Source of the DNA: Sulfurovum sp. UBA4779
Lineage (GTDB): Bacteria > Campylobacterota > Campylobacteria > Campylobacterales > Sulfurovaceae
Assembly (NCBI GenBank): GCA_002403155.1
Contig: DHHF01000007.1
Span: 23,256 to 87,255, forward strand
Direction of reading: 5' to 3'
Length of the DNA stretch: 64,000 nt
Shown here: positions 17,645-26,381 of the stretch, in pieces
Layout of the letters: each line of letters begins with the position of its first letter
Numbering within the stretch: position 1 is the first letter of the stretch
Translations under genes and position numbers: made by a program
Notes under the pieces: model-generated
Told to the model about the DNA's origin: nothing
The model's database searches: none
The model's input: the letters and a program-made list of their open reading frames with translations, nothing else

Positions 17645-20497
17645 GTGCAGCTGCTAAAATTGTTTGATCCGGCGATTCGTATCATCGGCAATATGAAATA
17701 TACGAAAAAAATTGCATTGGGCAGTTTCATCTTTTTTCTGCCTGTTCTCGCATTTCTGATGTTTGGCTACAACCATCTGGGAAGCCAATACCATGCGATC
17801 AAAAAGTTTCAGTCAAACTTTTACTATAGCCTAAAGATTCAAAAAGCTTTTAAATATATATTACTTGAACGCGGGATGATGGCAGCTTTTAAGCAAGGAG
17901 ACTTCAGCTATAAGCCGCGCATAGAGATCAATTTTAACCGGATTAAAACAGCTATAGCTGACGTTGATGCCGTTCTCCCTCCGGCATCGCCTATCCAAGA
18001 AGAGTGGAAAGCGATAAAAAACAAATGGGCAGCCCTCCGGCAGGAGATATGGAGTCTCTCCGCACAAGAGAGTTTTGAGCGCCACACCGCTTTAGCCGAT
18101 CAGTTCCTCCGCCTCATGCAAAATGCCGGTATCGACTCTGATACTGTTGCTAATATTGATCTAGGCATTTTACATTTTGGAGAAATCCTTAGTGAACATC
18201 TCCCCACATTGATACATGATTCCGGAAAAGCACGAGCGATCGGAATCGGCGTCATTTTAAAAAAGTCAATATCGCTTGAAGAGAAAAAAAGAGCAATTTC
18301 GATATATGGTGCGATCCAGTCCCTCACATCAGATATCCGACATGCCTACGAAACTGCATGCAGTTTCTACCCGGACATTTGCCCCGCCATCTCCTCTTCC
18401 ATTTCTAAAATAATACAAGAATCGAGCAGTTTTTCAGATATTTATATTTCGGTGATCAATTCTGAGCGTTTTGCCCTCAATCCTGATATGTATTTTGGCC
18501 AGGCAACACAGACCCTATATTATTACTTCAACGAATATGACGCCCTTGAAAGTATTCTTCAAAAACTTTTAGACGACAAACTGGTCCTTCTGGGCAAACA
18601 AATCATCGCCATCGTCACCGTTGTCCTTTTCATGCTCGCCTGTCTGATCTATTTTATGACGGGGTTTTATCTCTCTTTTATCGAATCGCTCAAAAGCCTG
18701 ACAAAAGCATCCGAAATGATCGCGCAGGGCGATTTTGACATCTCCGTCCCGATCCGAACCAAAGATGAAATGGCCGATGTTTCGCACGCTTTCAATCAAA
18801 TGAACCAAAAAATCAAACAAACCTTTGCCTTTTTGGAAAGCTACAAAAAAGCCATAGACAAAAGCAACATCGTCTCCATCACCGATATCAAGGGCGATAT
18901 CATTTACGTCAACGACCCATTTTGCGACATCACGGGCTATACACGCAAAGAGCTGATCGGCCAAAACCACCGCATCCTCAAAGACCCCTCTACCCCTAAA
19001 AAAATCTACGAAGAGTTATGGAAAACCCTCCTTGACAAACGGGTCTGGAGAGGCACCTTGAAAAATATCGACAAAAACAAAAAACCTTTTTATATCGATA
19101 CAACCGTCACTCCCATTTTAAACGATAAAGGCGAGATCGAAGAGTTCATCGCAACACGGCACAATATCACCGAACTGATCGAGCAAAAAAAGGAGCTTGT
19201 GCACCGATTGTACACCGATTCGCTGACAGGGCTTCCCAACCGCATGCAACTTTTGGAAGATCTGAAACAAACCTCTCCCGGATCAGTTATTGCACTGATC
19301 AACATCGACCGCTTCAGCCAAATCAATGAGTTTTACGGCAGCGATATCGCCGATGAGGCCCTTGTGCAAATGCGCGATCGCATCACTTCTTTCCTGAGGG
19401 GTGCCCCTTTGGGCCTTTACCGTCTCTATGCGGACGAGTTCGCGCTTGTGCTCAAAAGGCTATCTCATAAAAATGATGCCCAAAACCTTCTTGAAGCGCT
19501 GCATGAACATATCCAATCGCACCCTTTTCTTATCCAAGGCAATGCCATCATCATCAACGTAACACTGGGAGCGATCCATACAGATACAACACAATACCCT
19601 CTTACCGATGCCGATATGGTACTGCGCCATGCCAAACGCTTGCATAAAAATATTCTGATCCTTTCGGATGTCAATGCCCTGAAAGAAGAGATTGCGCACA
19701 ATATCGAGTATATCAAAAAAATCAAAGAAGCGATCGCGGGCGATCGGATCGCACCTTACTTTCAAAAGATTGTCGATAATCAAACCATTGATGTCATCCG
19801 GGCTGAACCCTACTATCATTCGATCATTGACAACCGTTCAGGCACAATATCTAAATATGAGTGCTTGATGCGTTTGATTACTCCCGAGGGCAAAGTTATT
19901 TCTCCTTTTTTCTTTTTAGACATCGCAAAAAAAGCCCGTCTTTATACCCGGCTGACAAGAATCATCATCGAAAAAACCTTCGCCGTTTTTGAAAACAGAG
20001 AAGATGAATTTTCGATCAACCTCTCCGTCAACGACATTAAAGATGCTGCCACCGTCGAGTTTATTTTGGGCAAAATGGAAAATCCCGAACTTAGCCGTCG
20101 CGTTATCTTTGAAATTACAGAATCTGAAGGATTTGAAAACTTTGAACAGGTGCGATACTTTATTGAGAGAGTTAAACAACAAGGCGGCAAGATCGCTATC
20201 GATGATTTTGGCAGCGGCTACTCCAATTTTGCCTACCTGATGCACTTGCAAGTCGATTTCATCAAGATTGATGCATCGCTGATCAAAAATATCGACAAAG
20301 ATCCAAACAGCCGCATTATTGTCACAACGATCGTCGCTTTTGCCAAACAATTGGGGATCAAAACCATTGCAGAATTTGTTCACTCGCGCGAAGTATTTGA
20401 GGTTGTTCGAGAGATAGGGGTTGATTTTTCCCAAGGATTTTATTTTCATGAACCGCAATCACAACTCTCACAGACAGATCAAAATGAAACATCATAA
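17645..20497 (+). CDS. NIT-HAMP-PAS-GGDEF-EAL signalling protein with degenerate GGDEF
   Basis: The 950-residue protein begins with a membrane helix near residue 25 and a periplasmic helical domain (residues 50-310) that resembles nitrate/nitrite-sensing NIT domains (YILLERGMMAAF). A second helix near residue 320 leads to a HAMP domain (residues 340-395), a PAS domain (residues 405-510, DPFCDITGYTRKELIGQNHRI), a GGDEF domain (residues 525-680) and an EAL domain (residues 720-940). The GGDEF signature is changed to YADEF, so cyclase activity is doubtful. The EAL domain reads YECLMRL in place of EALLR but keeps DDFGSGYSNFAYL and the downstream acidic residues, so phosphodiesterase activity is possible. 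The start is a GTG with GAAAAGGG upstream. Confidence 0.88.
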   Translation: MQLLKLFDPAIRIIGNMKYTKKIALGSFIFFLPVLAFLMFGYNHLGSQYHAIKKFQSNFYYSLKIQKAFKYILLERGMMAAFKQGDFSYKPRIEINFNRIKTAIADVDAVLPPASPIQEEWKAIKNKWAALRQEIWSLSAQESFERHTALADQFLRLMQNAGIDSDTVANIDLGILHFGEILSEHLPTLIHDSGKARAIGIGVILKKSISLEEKKRAISIYGAIQSLTSDIRHAYETACSFYPDICPAISSSISKIIQESSSFSDIYISVINSERFALNPDMYFGQATQTLYYYFNEYDALESILQKLLDDKLVLLGKQIIAIVTVVLFMLACLIYFMTGFYLSFIESLKSLTKASEMIAQGDFDISVPIRTKDEMADVSHAFNQMNQKIKQTFAFLESYKKAIDKSNIVSITDIKGDIIYVNDPFCDITGYTRKELIGQNHRILKDPSTPKKIYEELWKTLLDKRVWRGTLKNIDKNKKPFYIDTTVTPILNDKGEIEEFIATRHNITELIEQKKELVHRLYTDSLTGLPNRMQLLEDLKQTSPGSVIALINIDRFSQINEFYGSDIADEALVQMRDRITSFLRGAPLGLYRLYADEFALVLKRLSHKNDAQNLLEALHEHIQSHPFLIQGNAIIINVTLGAIHTDTTQYPLTDADMVLRHAKRLHKNILILSDVNALKEEIAHNIEYIKKIKEAIAGDRIAPYFQKIVDNQTIDVIRAEPYYHSIIDNRSGTISKYECLMRLITPEGKVISPFFFLDIAKKARLYTRLTRIIIEKTFAVFENREDEFSINLSVNDIKDAATVEFILGKMENPELSRRVIFEITESEGFENFEQVRYFIERVKQQGGKIAIDDFGSGYSNFAYLMHLQVDFIKIDASLIKNIDKDPNSRIIVTTIVAFAKQLGIKTIAEFVHSREVFEVVREIGVDFSQGFYFHEPQSQLSQTDQNETS

Positions 20498-20564
20498 AAC
20501 ATTTTCCTCACAAAAGGGTTTTTTGCTAAAAGAATTTTTAATACTGCCTTTACGGCAGCTTCGC

Positions 20565-20570
20565 TATAAT
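20565..20570 (+). promoter_or_regulatory. -10 box for the radical SAM-methyltransferase gene
   Basis: TATAAT lies 31 bp before the chosen ATG at 20602. It overlaps an earlier in-frame ATG at 20569, which argues against that start. Confidence 0.45.
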
Positions 20571-20601
20571 GCCGCATCTCAAACAAAAGGCTTGCCATTC
20601 T

Positions 20602-22311
20602 ATGCTGACTGAGGCTCTTCCATATTATGCGTACCGTGATTATTTGACGCAAAGATACGGCGAACCTCTTTTTCGTGTCCCCATCGATCTGGAGCTTGGC
20701 TGCCCCAACAGACGGCCCGACGGATCGGGGGGATGTACGTTTTGCCCCGAAAACGGTGCCAGAGCCGTTCAAACCCTTGACGTCACAGGCACGCAAGCAC
20801 AGCTGGAAGCAGGGGTTTCCTTTGCAAAAAGGCGCTACAAGGCACGCCGCTTTATGCTCTATATCCAAGCCTATACCGGTACATTTACCTCCGTTATCCA
20901 GCAGAAAAAAAAATACTCAGAACTCCTGGAAGCCTATCCTTTTGATGCCGTCAGTATCGGCACCAGGCCTGATTGCCTCTCCAAAGCAACACTTGAGTAC
21001 CTTGAGGAACTCAATAAAACACTCGATGTCTATGTCGAATTGGGCGTACAAACGATCCATGACAAAACCCTTGAGCGCATTAACCGCCGGCATGATTGGC
21101 AAGCAAGCCTTGATGCCATTGCCGCGCTCAAAGCGCACAATATCAAAGTCTGCGCACATATCATCGTGGGGCTTCCGGGCGAAGGCCGGGAACACTACAT
21201 CCAAACCATCCAAGCGCTTGCCCCCCTCGGGCTGGATGGCATCAAAATCCACAATCTGCATGTCATTCAAAATACGCAGCTTGCCAAAGAGTATCTTGCC
21301 CAACCGTTTCCTGTGATGGATGAGCATGAATATGCCCAAATCCTTATCGATCTTATCCGCCGCTTGCCGCCCGACTTGCCATTGATGCGCTTCGCGACCG
21401 ATACGCCTGAAAATGAGATCGTCGCACCGAAATGGCATATGGGCAAAGGACAGTTTACAGAGTATGTTACAGAACAGATGAGGTTGCGCGGCTACCGTCA
21501 GGGGGACCTTTTTGAAGCGGGCAATCAAGCACTTGAACTGGCGATGCCGAATGTTTTTGAATGCGAAGACGGAAGCTGCACGTTTTGGAACGAAACGTTT
21601 CGCGACTATTATCATCCGAGGTCAGGGGCCAGAAAGCAGGCCGCCGAACTTTTTTTACAAAGATCTTCACTCAAAGAACGCTTAGAAAAAGGGCCCATAC
21701 GGCTGCTTGATATCGGTTTTGGAATGGGGTACAACAGCTTGTCCGCATGCGAAATGGCTCAAAACTTGGCGCTTCACCCTCTCGAAATTCACGCCGTCGA
21801 TCAAGACCGCATGGTGATTCTTCAAAGTGCGGATATCATCAAAAATATGCCAAACGAAAAACTGGCATGGCCGCAGATTCTAAAAGAACTCTACAAAGAG
21901 GGCCTATACGCTTCAAAATACTTCGATATCACCCTTCACAACAGCGATGTCAGGTATGCCCTTGCGCAGCAAGAAGGAGCGTTTGACGTGATTTTTCTAG
22001 ATCCGTTCGTTGAGAGGTCCAACTGCAGGATGATAACACTTGAAATATTTAAATGCTTAAAAAAACTTCTCAAAAACGACGGAGTGCTTATCGGTTCCAA
22101 AATACATGCAGCAGCCATTTCAGCCATGATTGAGGCGGGCTTCTGTGTCAAAGCTGCAGACCAATCCAAAAGCGATATACGGGGTATTGTTGCCAAACAT
22201 ACGGGACCGTCTATAAAGCCTGAGAGTACAATACCCTACCGAGATCCTTACGGTGTATGGACAGACCGCAGGATCCGCCAATACCGCGAAGAAGAGATGA
22301 AAAAACACTAA
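20602..22311 (+). CDS. TIGR01212-type radical SAM enzyme fused to MnmD-like methyltransferase
   Basis: The product of about 569 residues has two parts. Residues 1-300 are a TIGR01212 (YhcC/YtqA) radical SAM domain: LELGCPNRRPDGSGGCTFC supplies the cluster cysteines, followed by RFMLYIQAYTGTF, VSIGTRPDC, ELGVQTIHDKTL and HIIVGLPGE. From about residue 315 comes an MnmD/MnmC1-type methyltransferase: LFEAGNQALELAMPNVFECEDGSCTFWNETFRDYYHPRSGA, then the SAM-binding LLDIGFGMGYNS and VIFLDPF near residue 460. In Bacillus the separate neighbours YtqA (MnmL) and YtqB (MnmM) act in making mnm5s2U in tRNA, so this fusion may do both steps on the wobble uridine. I chose the ATG at 20602 because the earlier one overlaps the -10 box. 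Confidence 0.85.
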   Translation: MLTEALPYYAYRDYLTQRYGEPLFRVPIDLELGCPNRRPDGSGGCTFCPENGARAVQTLDVTGTQAQLEAGVSFAKRRYKARRFMLYIQAYTGTFTSVIQQKKKYSELLEAYPFDAVSIGTRPDCLSKATLEYLEELNKTLDVYVELGVQTIHDKTLERINRRHDWQASLDAIAALKAHNIKVCAHIIVGLPGEGREHYIQTIQALAPLGLDGIKIHNLHVIQNTQLAKEYLAQPFPVMDEHEYAQILIDLIRRLPPDLPLMRFATDTPENEIVAPKWHMGKGQFTEYVTEQMRLRGYRQGDLFEAGNQALELAMPNVFECEDGSCTFWNETFRDYYHPRSGARKQAAELFLQRSSLKERLEKGPIRLLDIGFGMGYNSLSACEMAQNLALHPLEIHAVDQDRMVILQSADIIKNMPNEKLAWPQILKELYKEGLYASKYFDITLHNSDVRYALAQQEGAFDVIFLDPFVERSNCRMITLEIFKCLKKLLKNDGVLIGSKIHAAAISAMIEAGFCVKAADQSKSDIRGIVAKHTGPSIKPESTIPYRDPYGVWTDRRIRQYREEEMKKH

Positions 22312-22377
22312 AATTCAATCACTTAAATTTGATAAAATTTGGCTATATTTATCAAAATTTACAAGGATACATTACAG

Positions 22378-23349
22378 ATGCATCAACAAACGGCGCTATT
22401 AAACCATTTGGATAAAAATCATCCGCTCAATGTCTATCTGCAAGAAAATGTATTGATAAAAAACCTGATTGAAGAGCTGTCCGCTGCCGATATCGGCAGT
22501 GATTTTGAAAAATTTTATAATATTTTTAACCAATTATCTGACATAGAAAAGCATTTTTTGCGAAAAGAAAATCAGCTTTTCCCTTATCTTGAAAAATACG
22601 GATGGGCCACCCCAAGCAGAGGCATGTGGACGTTTCATGATATGATAAGAAGCAAAATCAAAACAGTCCGAAAAAAAATCGAAAAAAAGGGGTTTGCCGA
22701 TCTTGCGGAAGAAACGACGCTGCTGTCTAAACATATTTTGCAGCTTTTGCATGCAGAGGAATCTCGATTGTTTCCCAAAGCGTTGCAGCTGCTTCATGAT
22801 GAAGACTGGGAAGCGATGTATGAAGGGGACAAAGAGATCGGATGGATGAGTACGCCTCCCTTACGATATTCTTCTTCCCAAAACGGGTATATCCATCCAA
22901 GCCAAGATAAAAGAATACGCCCGCTTCCCTTTAGCACCGATGACAAAAACCATTTTGACGAAGGATACTTAAGCCTGGAACAAGTCAATTTCATTTTCAA
23001 ATTTTTACCCGTTGACATCACCTATGTCGATGAAAATGACAGGGTTGTATTTTATAACCGCGGCGAAGAGAGGATTTTTCCAAGAAGTGCGGGCATCATA
23101 GGCAGAGAAGTAAAATATTGCCATCCTCCCAAAAGCGTTGATCAGGTTCTTTTGATTTTGGAGGAGTTTAAAGCAGGCAGAAAAGACAGTGCCGAATTTT
23201 GGATACAATTAAATAATAAACAGATTCACATCAGATATTTTGCCGTGAGAGACGAAAACAAAGCGTACAAAGGGGTTATCGAAATGTCTCAGGATATCAC
23301 CGATATCAAAAACCTTGAAGGAGAAAAAAGGCTGCTTGAATGGAAATAA
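22378..23349 (+). CDS. DUF438/hemerythrin-like plus PAS sensor protein
   Basis: The predicted 323-residue soluble protein has an N-terminal DUF438-like helical region (NHPLNVYLQENVLIKNLIEEL). A hemerythrin-like segment follows with histidine and glutamate pairs (DIEKHFLRKENQLFPYLEKYG near residue 60 and HILQLLHAEESRLFP near residue 122). A C-terminal PAS domain (residues 205-310) contains ITYVDENDRVVFYNRGEERIF and the sequence YCHPPKSVDQV. Proteins of this layout are thought to sense redox state or nitric oxide, possibly through heme at the histidine of the CHPP motif; no output domain is seen. The ATG at 22378 has AAGGA upstream; earlier starts do not. Confidence 0.78.
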   Translation: MHQQTALLNHLDKNHPLNVYLQENVLIKNLIEELSAADIGSDFEKFYNIFNQLSDIEKHFLRKENQLFPYLEKYGWATPSRGMWTFHDMIRSKIKTVRKKIEKKGFADLAEETTLLSKHILQLLHAEESRLFPKALQLLHDEDWEAMYEGDKEIGWMSTPPLRYSSSQNGYIHPSQDKRIRPLPFSTDDKNHFDEGYLSLEQVNFIFKFLPVDITYVDENDRVVFYNRGEERIFPRSAGIIGREVKYCHPPKSVDQVLLILEEFKAGRKDSAEFWIQLNNKQIHIRYFAVRDENKAYKGVIEMSQDITDIKNLEGEKRLLEWK

Positions 23350-23448
23350 TTTGTTATCAATCATTACTAATTATTTCAAAGTTTGCAATTTAAATTCATA
23401 AGTTATAAAAGATATAATTTATCCTGATATATTTAAAAGGTTTGCCAG

Positions 23449-24534
23449 ATGATAGACAAAAAAACAGTTGAAACAATACTTTCCAAAGTGATTTATCCCG
23501 GTTTTGCCAAAAGCATCATAGATTTTGGCTTTGTTAAACATATCTCCGTTGCAGACAATAAGATAGAAATTCATTTGGATATCCCCTCTTCAGCGCCGCA
23601 AATCGAAGCACAATTGAAAGAAGAGATACGCAAAAGGCTTGCTTTGCCGGAGAATGTACAATGCCATATTGATATCACAAAACCGAAAATGCCCAAAGAA
23701 ACAAGTTCGCACGGTAAAAATGTGCTTCCGGGTATTCAAAATTTCATTATGGTGAGCAGCGGAAAAGGGGGTGTGGGAAAATCTACGACTTCGGTCAATC
23801 TTGCGATTGCGCTTGCGCAGCAAGGAAAAAGGGTCGGCTTGCTGGATGTGGATATCTATGGCCCAAACATCCCAAGAATGATGGGGATCGAAGACCGGCA
23901 GCCTGTTTTTCTGGGCAATAAAATCAAACCGATCATAGCCCATCATGTTCAAGTCATGTCCATCGGTTCTCTTATCGCAAAAGATGCATCGCTGATTTGG
24001 AAAGGCGCTATGGTCACCCAGGCGATTGAACAAATGCTGAAAGATATTTTGTGGAATAAACTGGATATTTTGCTTTTTGACATGCCCCCCGGTACCGGCG
24101 ATGCACAATTGGCACTTGCGCAAAATCTGCCTGTGACTGCCGGTGTGTGTGTCACAACCCCTCAAAAAGTGGCGCTTGATGATACCGTCAGAAGTATGGA
24201 CATGTTTAACCAGCTCCATATCCCTATCGCAGGAATCGTTGAAAATATGAGCGGTTTCATCTGCCCGGACAGCGGCAAAGAGTATGATATTTTCGGCAAA
24301 GGCACTACAAAACCGCTTGCAGAACAATACCATACGCAAATTTTAGGAGAAGTTCCCATTGAACCTGCCATCAGAGAAGGCGGAGACAGCGGCCTGCCGA
24401 TCACTGTTTTAGCGCCGCATTGCGAAACATCCAAACGCTATCAATCAATCGCTGCTAGGATTTGGGAATTCGTGCTTAAGATCAATGAAGAGGGCGGGGT
24501 CGATAACAAAAAGATACAGCCTACTGTCTTTTAG
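23449..24534 (+). CDS. mrp: Mrp/ApbC family Fe-S cluster carrier ATPase
   Basis: The 361-residue protein belongs to the Mrp/NBP35 group that binds a bridging [4Fe-4S] cluster and passes it to apoproteins. A DUF59 (MIP18-like) N-terminal domain covers residues 1-80. The deviant Walker A is VSSGKGGVGKSTTSVNLA near residue 103, with LLDVDIYGPNIPRM following, and Walker B is LLFDMPPGTGDAQ near residue 205. FICPDSGKEYDIFGKG near residue 270 contains a single cysteine in place of the CXXC that binds the cluster in many relatives, so cluster binding is less certain. It ends at a strong hairpin before the convergent psr genes. Confidence 0.9.
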   Translation: MIDKKTVETILSKVIYPGFAKSIIDFGFVKHISVADNKIEIHLDIPSSAPQIEAQLKEEIRKRLALPENVQCHIDITKPKMPKETSSHGKNVLPGIQNFIMVSSGKGGVGKSTTSVNLAIALAQQGKRVGLLDVDIYGPNIPRMMGIEDRQPVFLGNKIKPIIAHHVQVMSIGSLIAKDASLIWKGAMVTQAIEQMLKDILWNKLDILLFDMPPGTGDAQLALAQNLPVTAGVCVTTPQKVALDDTVRSMDMFNQLHIPIAGIVENMSGFICPDSGKEYDIFGKGTTKPLAEQYHTQILGEVPIEPAIREGGDSGLPITVLAPHCETSKRYQSIAARIWEFVLKINEEGGVDNKKIQPTVF

Positions 24535-24549
24535 GTTTGGTAGTTTTTT

Positions 24550-24580
24550 ATCTTTGCACCTTTTAAAAAGGTGCAAAGAT
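24550..24580. terminator. strong hairpin between mrp and psrC
   Basis: A 15-bp perfect inverted repeat (ATCTTTGCACCTTTT with its complement) lies between the convergent stops of mrp and psrC. TGTTTGATT follows on the plus strand. It probably stops transcription from the mrp side and possibly both. Confidence 0.7.
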
Positions 24581-24587
24581 TGTTTGA

Positions 24588-25805
24588 TTAATGATGGGTA
24601 TCCGCATCAAGATTGAAGAGTTTTGTTCCTACATAATAAAGCAAAATACACAGCCCCAATCCTCCAAGCGAAATCATAATCTCTGCCATACTCGGAAAAT
24701 AGTGAACCCACGTCGGCGCAAGCTGGTATTCGGTTGTTTTCATCATTTGAAGCGGTTTAAGCTGCGTATCGTGCACCAGATTGTACCGCATAAAAAATAC
24801 TCCGACCATACCGCTCAGCGATGCCCAGAACATGCCTGTGAGGTTTTTTCCCATATCTTTCAAAATGATAAAAAGAGGGATCAGCATCGCCAAAACCACT
24901 TCTGCCCAGAATGTCCAAGAACCCAAAATATGTCTGGCAACTTCCGCACGGTTTGGCATATCTCCGTAGATATCGGTTAAAAATTTCCACGTGACAAAGA
25001 AAATCAAAATAGAAATCAAAAGCGCTTGAATTTTTGCCAAGTTGGTCAGCATCACTTTGGCATTTTCCGGAAACTGCAATTTATATCTAAATCCCATCAT
25101 AATAAAAGCGATAAAAACTCCGGTAATAAACGCAGTCAAAATGAAATAGGTCGGATAAAATACCCCGTTTGAAATCGTTCTGGCATTCAAAAAGCCAAAT
25201 ACCCCGCCAAGATTTGAGTGTGCCGCAAGACCCACCAAAAGCCCTGTCAAACCGAAAATTTTTGCCATTTTCATATTGTGTTTAAGCAAAAAGACAAATT
25301 CAATGATCATAAAAGTCAAATACAGTCCATACAAAGTCCCCATCCACCAAATAGCGCTGGTAAGCCCCGGGGAAAGAACATTGTAAATGAGCATCGTCAC
25401 AGGATGGCCGATTTCAAACGCAATGACTGCAAACCCGGCCATGATCGTCACAATCGAGCCGAAAATGGCTCTTTTTGAGATCATTTCATAATCTTTAAAT
25501 CCAAACACATCTCCCAATGACCCTACGATACAAAGTCCTGTCGAACTTACAACGAAAAAGATATACACTGCAATGAGCAGCCCCCACGGATGTTCTCTTG
25601 TTACGTTATAGGCATGATGCCCGTGCATCAGATACGTTGCAACACCTAGCACAAAAAATGCCAAAAAAGCCAGTGTGATCACTGCTATGAGCATATTTTG
25701 GGGTGTTTTTTCAAAATTCAATAACTCTTTTATTCCTATCTTATTAAAAGGAATAGTAGCGATAAACTCTTTGATACTCTGTTTTTGTTGAATAGTTTCT
25801 GCCAT
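24588..25805 (-). CDS. psrC: NrfD/PsrC-family membrane subunit of polysulfide/thiosulfate reductase
   Basis: The 405-residue protein has about nine to ten hydrophobic helices, starting near residue 40, and ends in the aspartate/histidine tail NLDADTHH. Features of the NrfD/PsrC family include EIGHPVTMLIYNVLSPGLTSAIWWMG near residue 125 and EFVFLLKHN. This subunit exchanges electrons between the quinone pool and the periplasmic PsrAB. It is the last gene of psrA-psrB-psrC, 10 bp after psrB. Whether the complex reduces polysulfide, thiosulfate or another oxyanion cannot be read from this subunit. Confidence 0.88.
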   Translation of the reverse strand: MAETIQQKQSIKEFIATIPFNKIGIKELLNFEKTPQNMLIAVITLAFLAFFVLGVATYLMHGHHAYNVTREHPWGLLIAVYIFFVVSSTGLCIVGSLGDVFGFKDYEMISKRAIFGSIVTIMAGFAVIAFEIGHPVTMLIYNVLSPGLTSAIWWMGTLYGLYLTFMIIEFVFLLKHNMKMAKIFGLTGLLVGLAAHSNLGGVFGFLNARTISNGVFYPTYFILTAFITGVFIAFIMMGFRYKLQFPENAKVMLTNLAKIQALLISILIFFVTWKFLTDIYGDMPNRAEVARHILGSWTFWAEVVLAMLIPLFIILKDMGKNLTGMFWASLSGMVGVFFMRYNLVHDTQLKPLQMMKTTEYQLAPTWVHYFPSMAEIMISLGGLGLCILLYYVGTKLFNLDADTHH

Positions 25806-25815
25806 GAATAACCCC

Positions 25816-26379
25816 TTATGTTAGATAGAATAGTTTTGGTTTAGTGCCAAGATGCGATTTAAGGCTAAAATGCTCTCTGGTTCTCAGCAATATACTGATT
25901 TCACTCTCAGGATCATCAAGATCGCCGAAAGTTCGTACTTTTGTTGGACACGTATTTTGGCATGCCGTAGTGGTTTCGCCTCTTGCCAGTCTGGTATCGC
26001 TGCAGAAATTACACTTATCAACCGTCATCGTTCTATCATCCACATAGCGTGCATCATATGGACATGCATTCATACAGTAGCTGCATAAGATACACTTGTC
26101 TGCATCAACTCTCACCACCCCGTTTTCATCATAATATGTCGCATTGGTAGGGCACACCGACTGACAAGGTGCATCATCGCAGTGCTGGCACTGGCTGGGC
26201 TCAAAAGCGCTTGAAGCAATATTGAGAAACGGATATTCGCCCTCTATCTCTTTTACGCCTACCCAAATTCTATGTTTGTCTGCGCCCATAAGGATTCCGT
26301 TTTCCTCTTTACAAGCGACTTCACATGCTTTACAATTAATACAATTTTTATAATCTAAAGCCATTCCGTATCTTGCCAT
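25816..26379 (-). CDS. psrB: four-cluster ferredoxin subunit of Psr-type reductase
   Basis: The 187-residue protein carries four ferredoxin-type cysteine motifs: CINCKACEVACKEENG at residue 13, CQHCDDAPCQSVCPTNAT near residue 64, CILCSYCMNACPYDAR near residue 96, and CNFCSDTRLARG with CQNTCP further on. This is the standard electron-transfer subunit that wires the molybdenum subunit to the membrane subunit. There is no Tat signal of its own; export is expected by hitch-hiking with PsrA. It lies 2 bp after psrA and 10 bp before psrC, so the three form one transcript. Confidence 0.93.
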   Translation of the reverse strand: MARYGMALDYKNCINCKACEVACKEENGILMGADKHRIWVGVKEIEGEYPFLNIASSAFEPSQCQHCDDAPCQSVCPTNATYYDENGVVRVDADKCILCSYCMNACPYDARYVDDRTMTVDKCNFCSDTRLARGETTTACQNTCPTKVRTFGDLDDPESEISILLRTREHFSLKSHLGTKPKLFYLT

Positions 26380-26381
26380 GA

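Noticed and set aside
20569..20601. Earlier ATG for the radical SAM fusion
   Set aside because: It overlaps the TATAAT box and lacks a ribosome-binding site; the ATG at 20602 fits homologue N-termini better.
20675..21316. Frame of 213 codons within the radical SAM-methyltransferase gene
   Set aside because: It overlaps the strong TIGR01212 motifs in another frame; composition looks like an out-of-frame translation.
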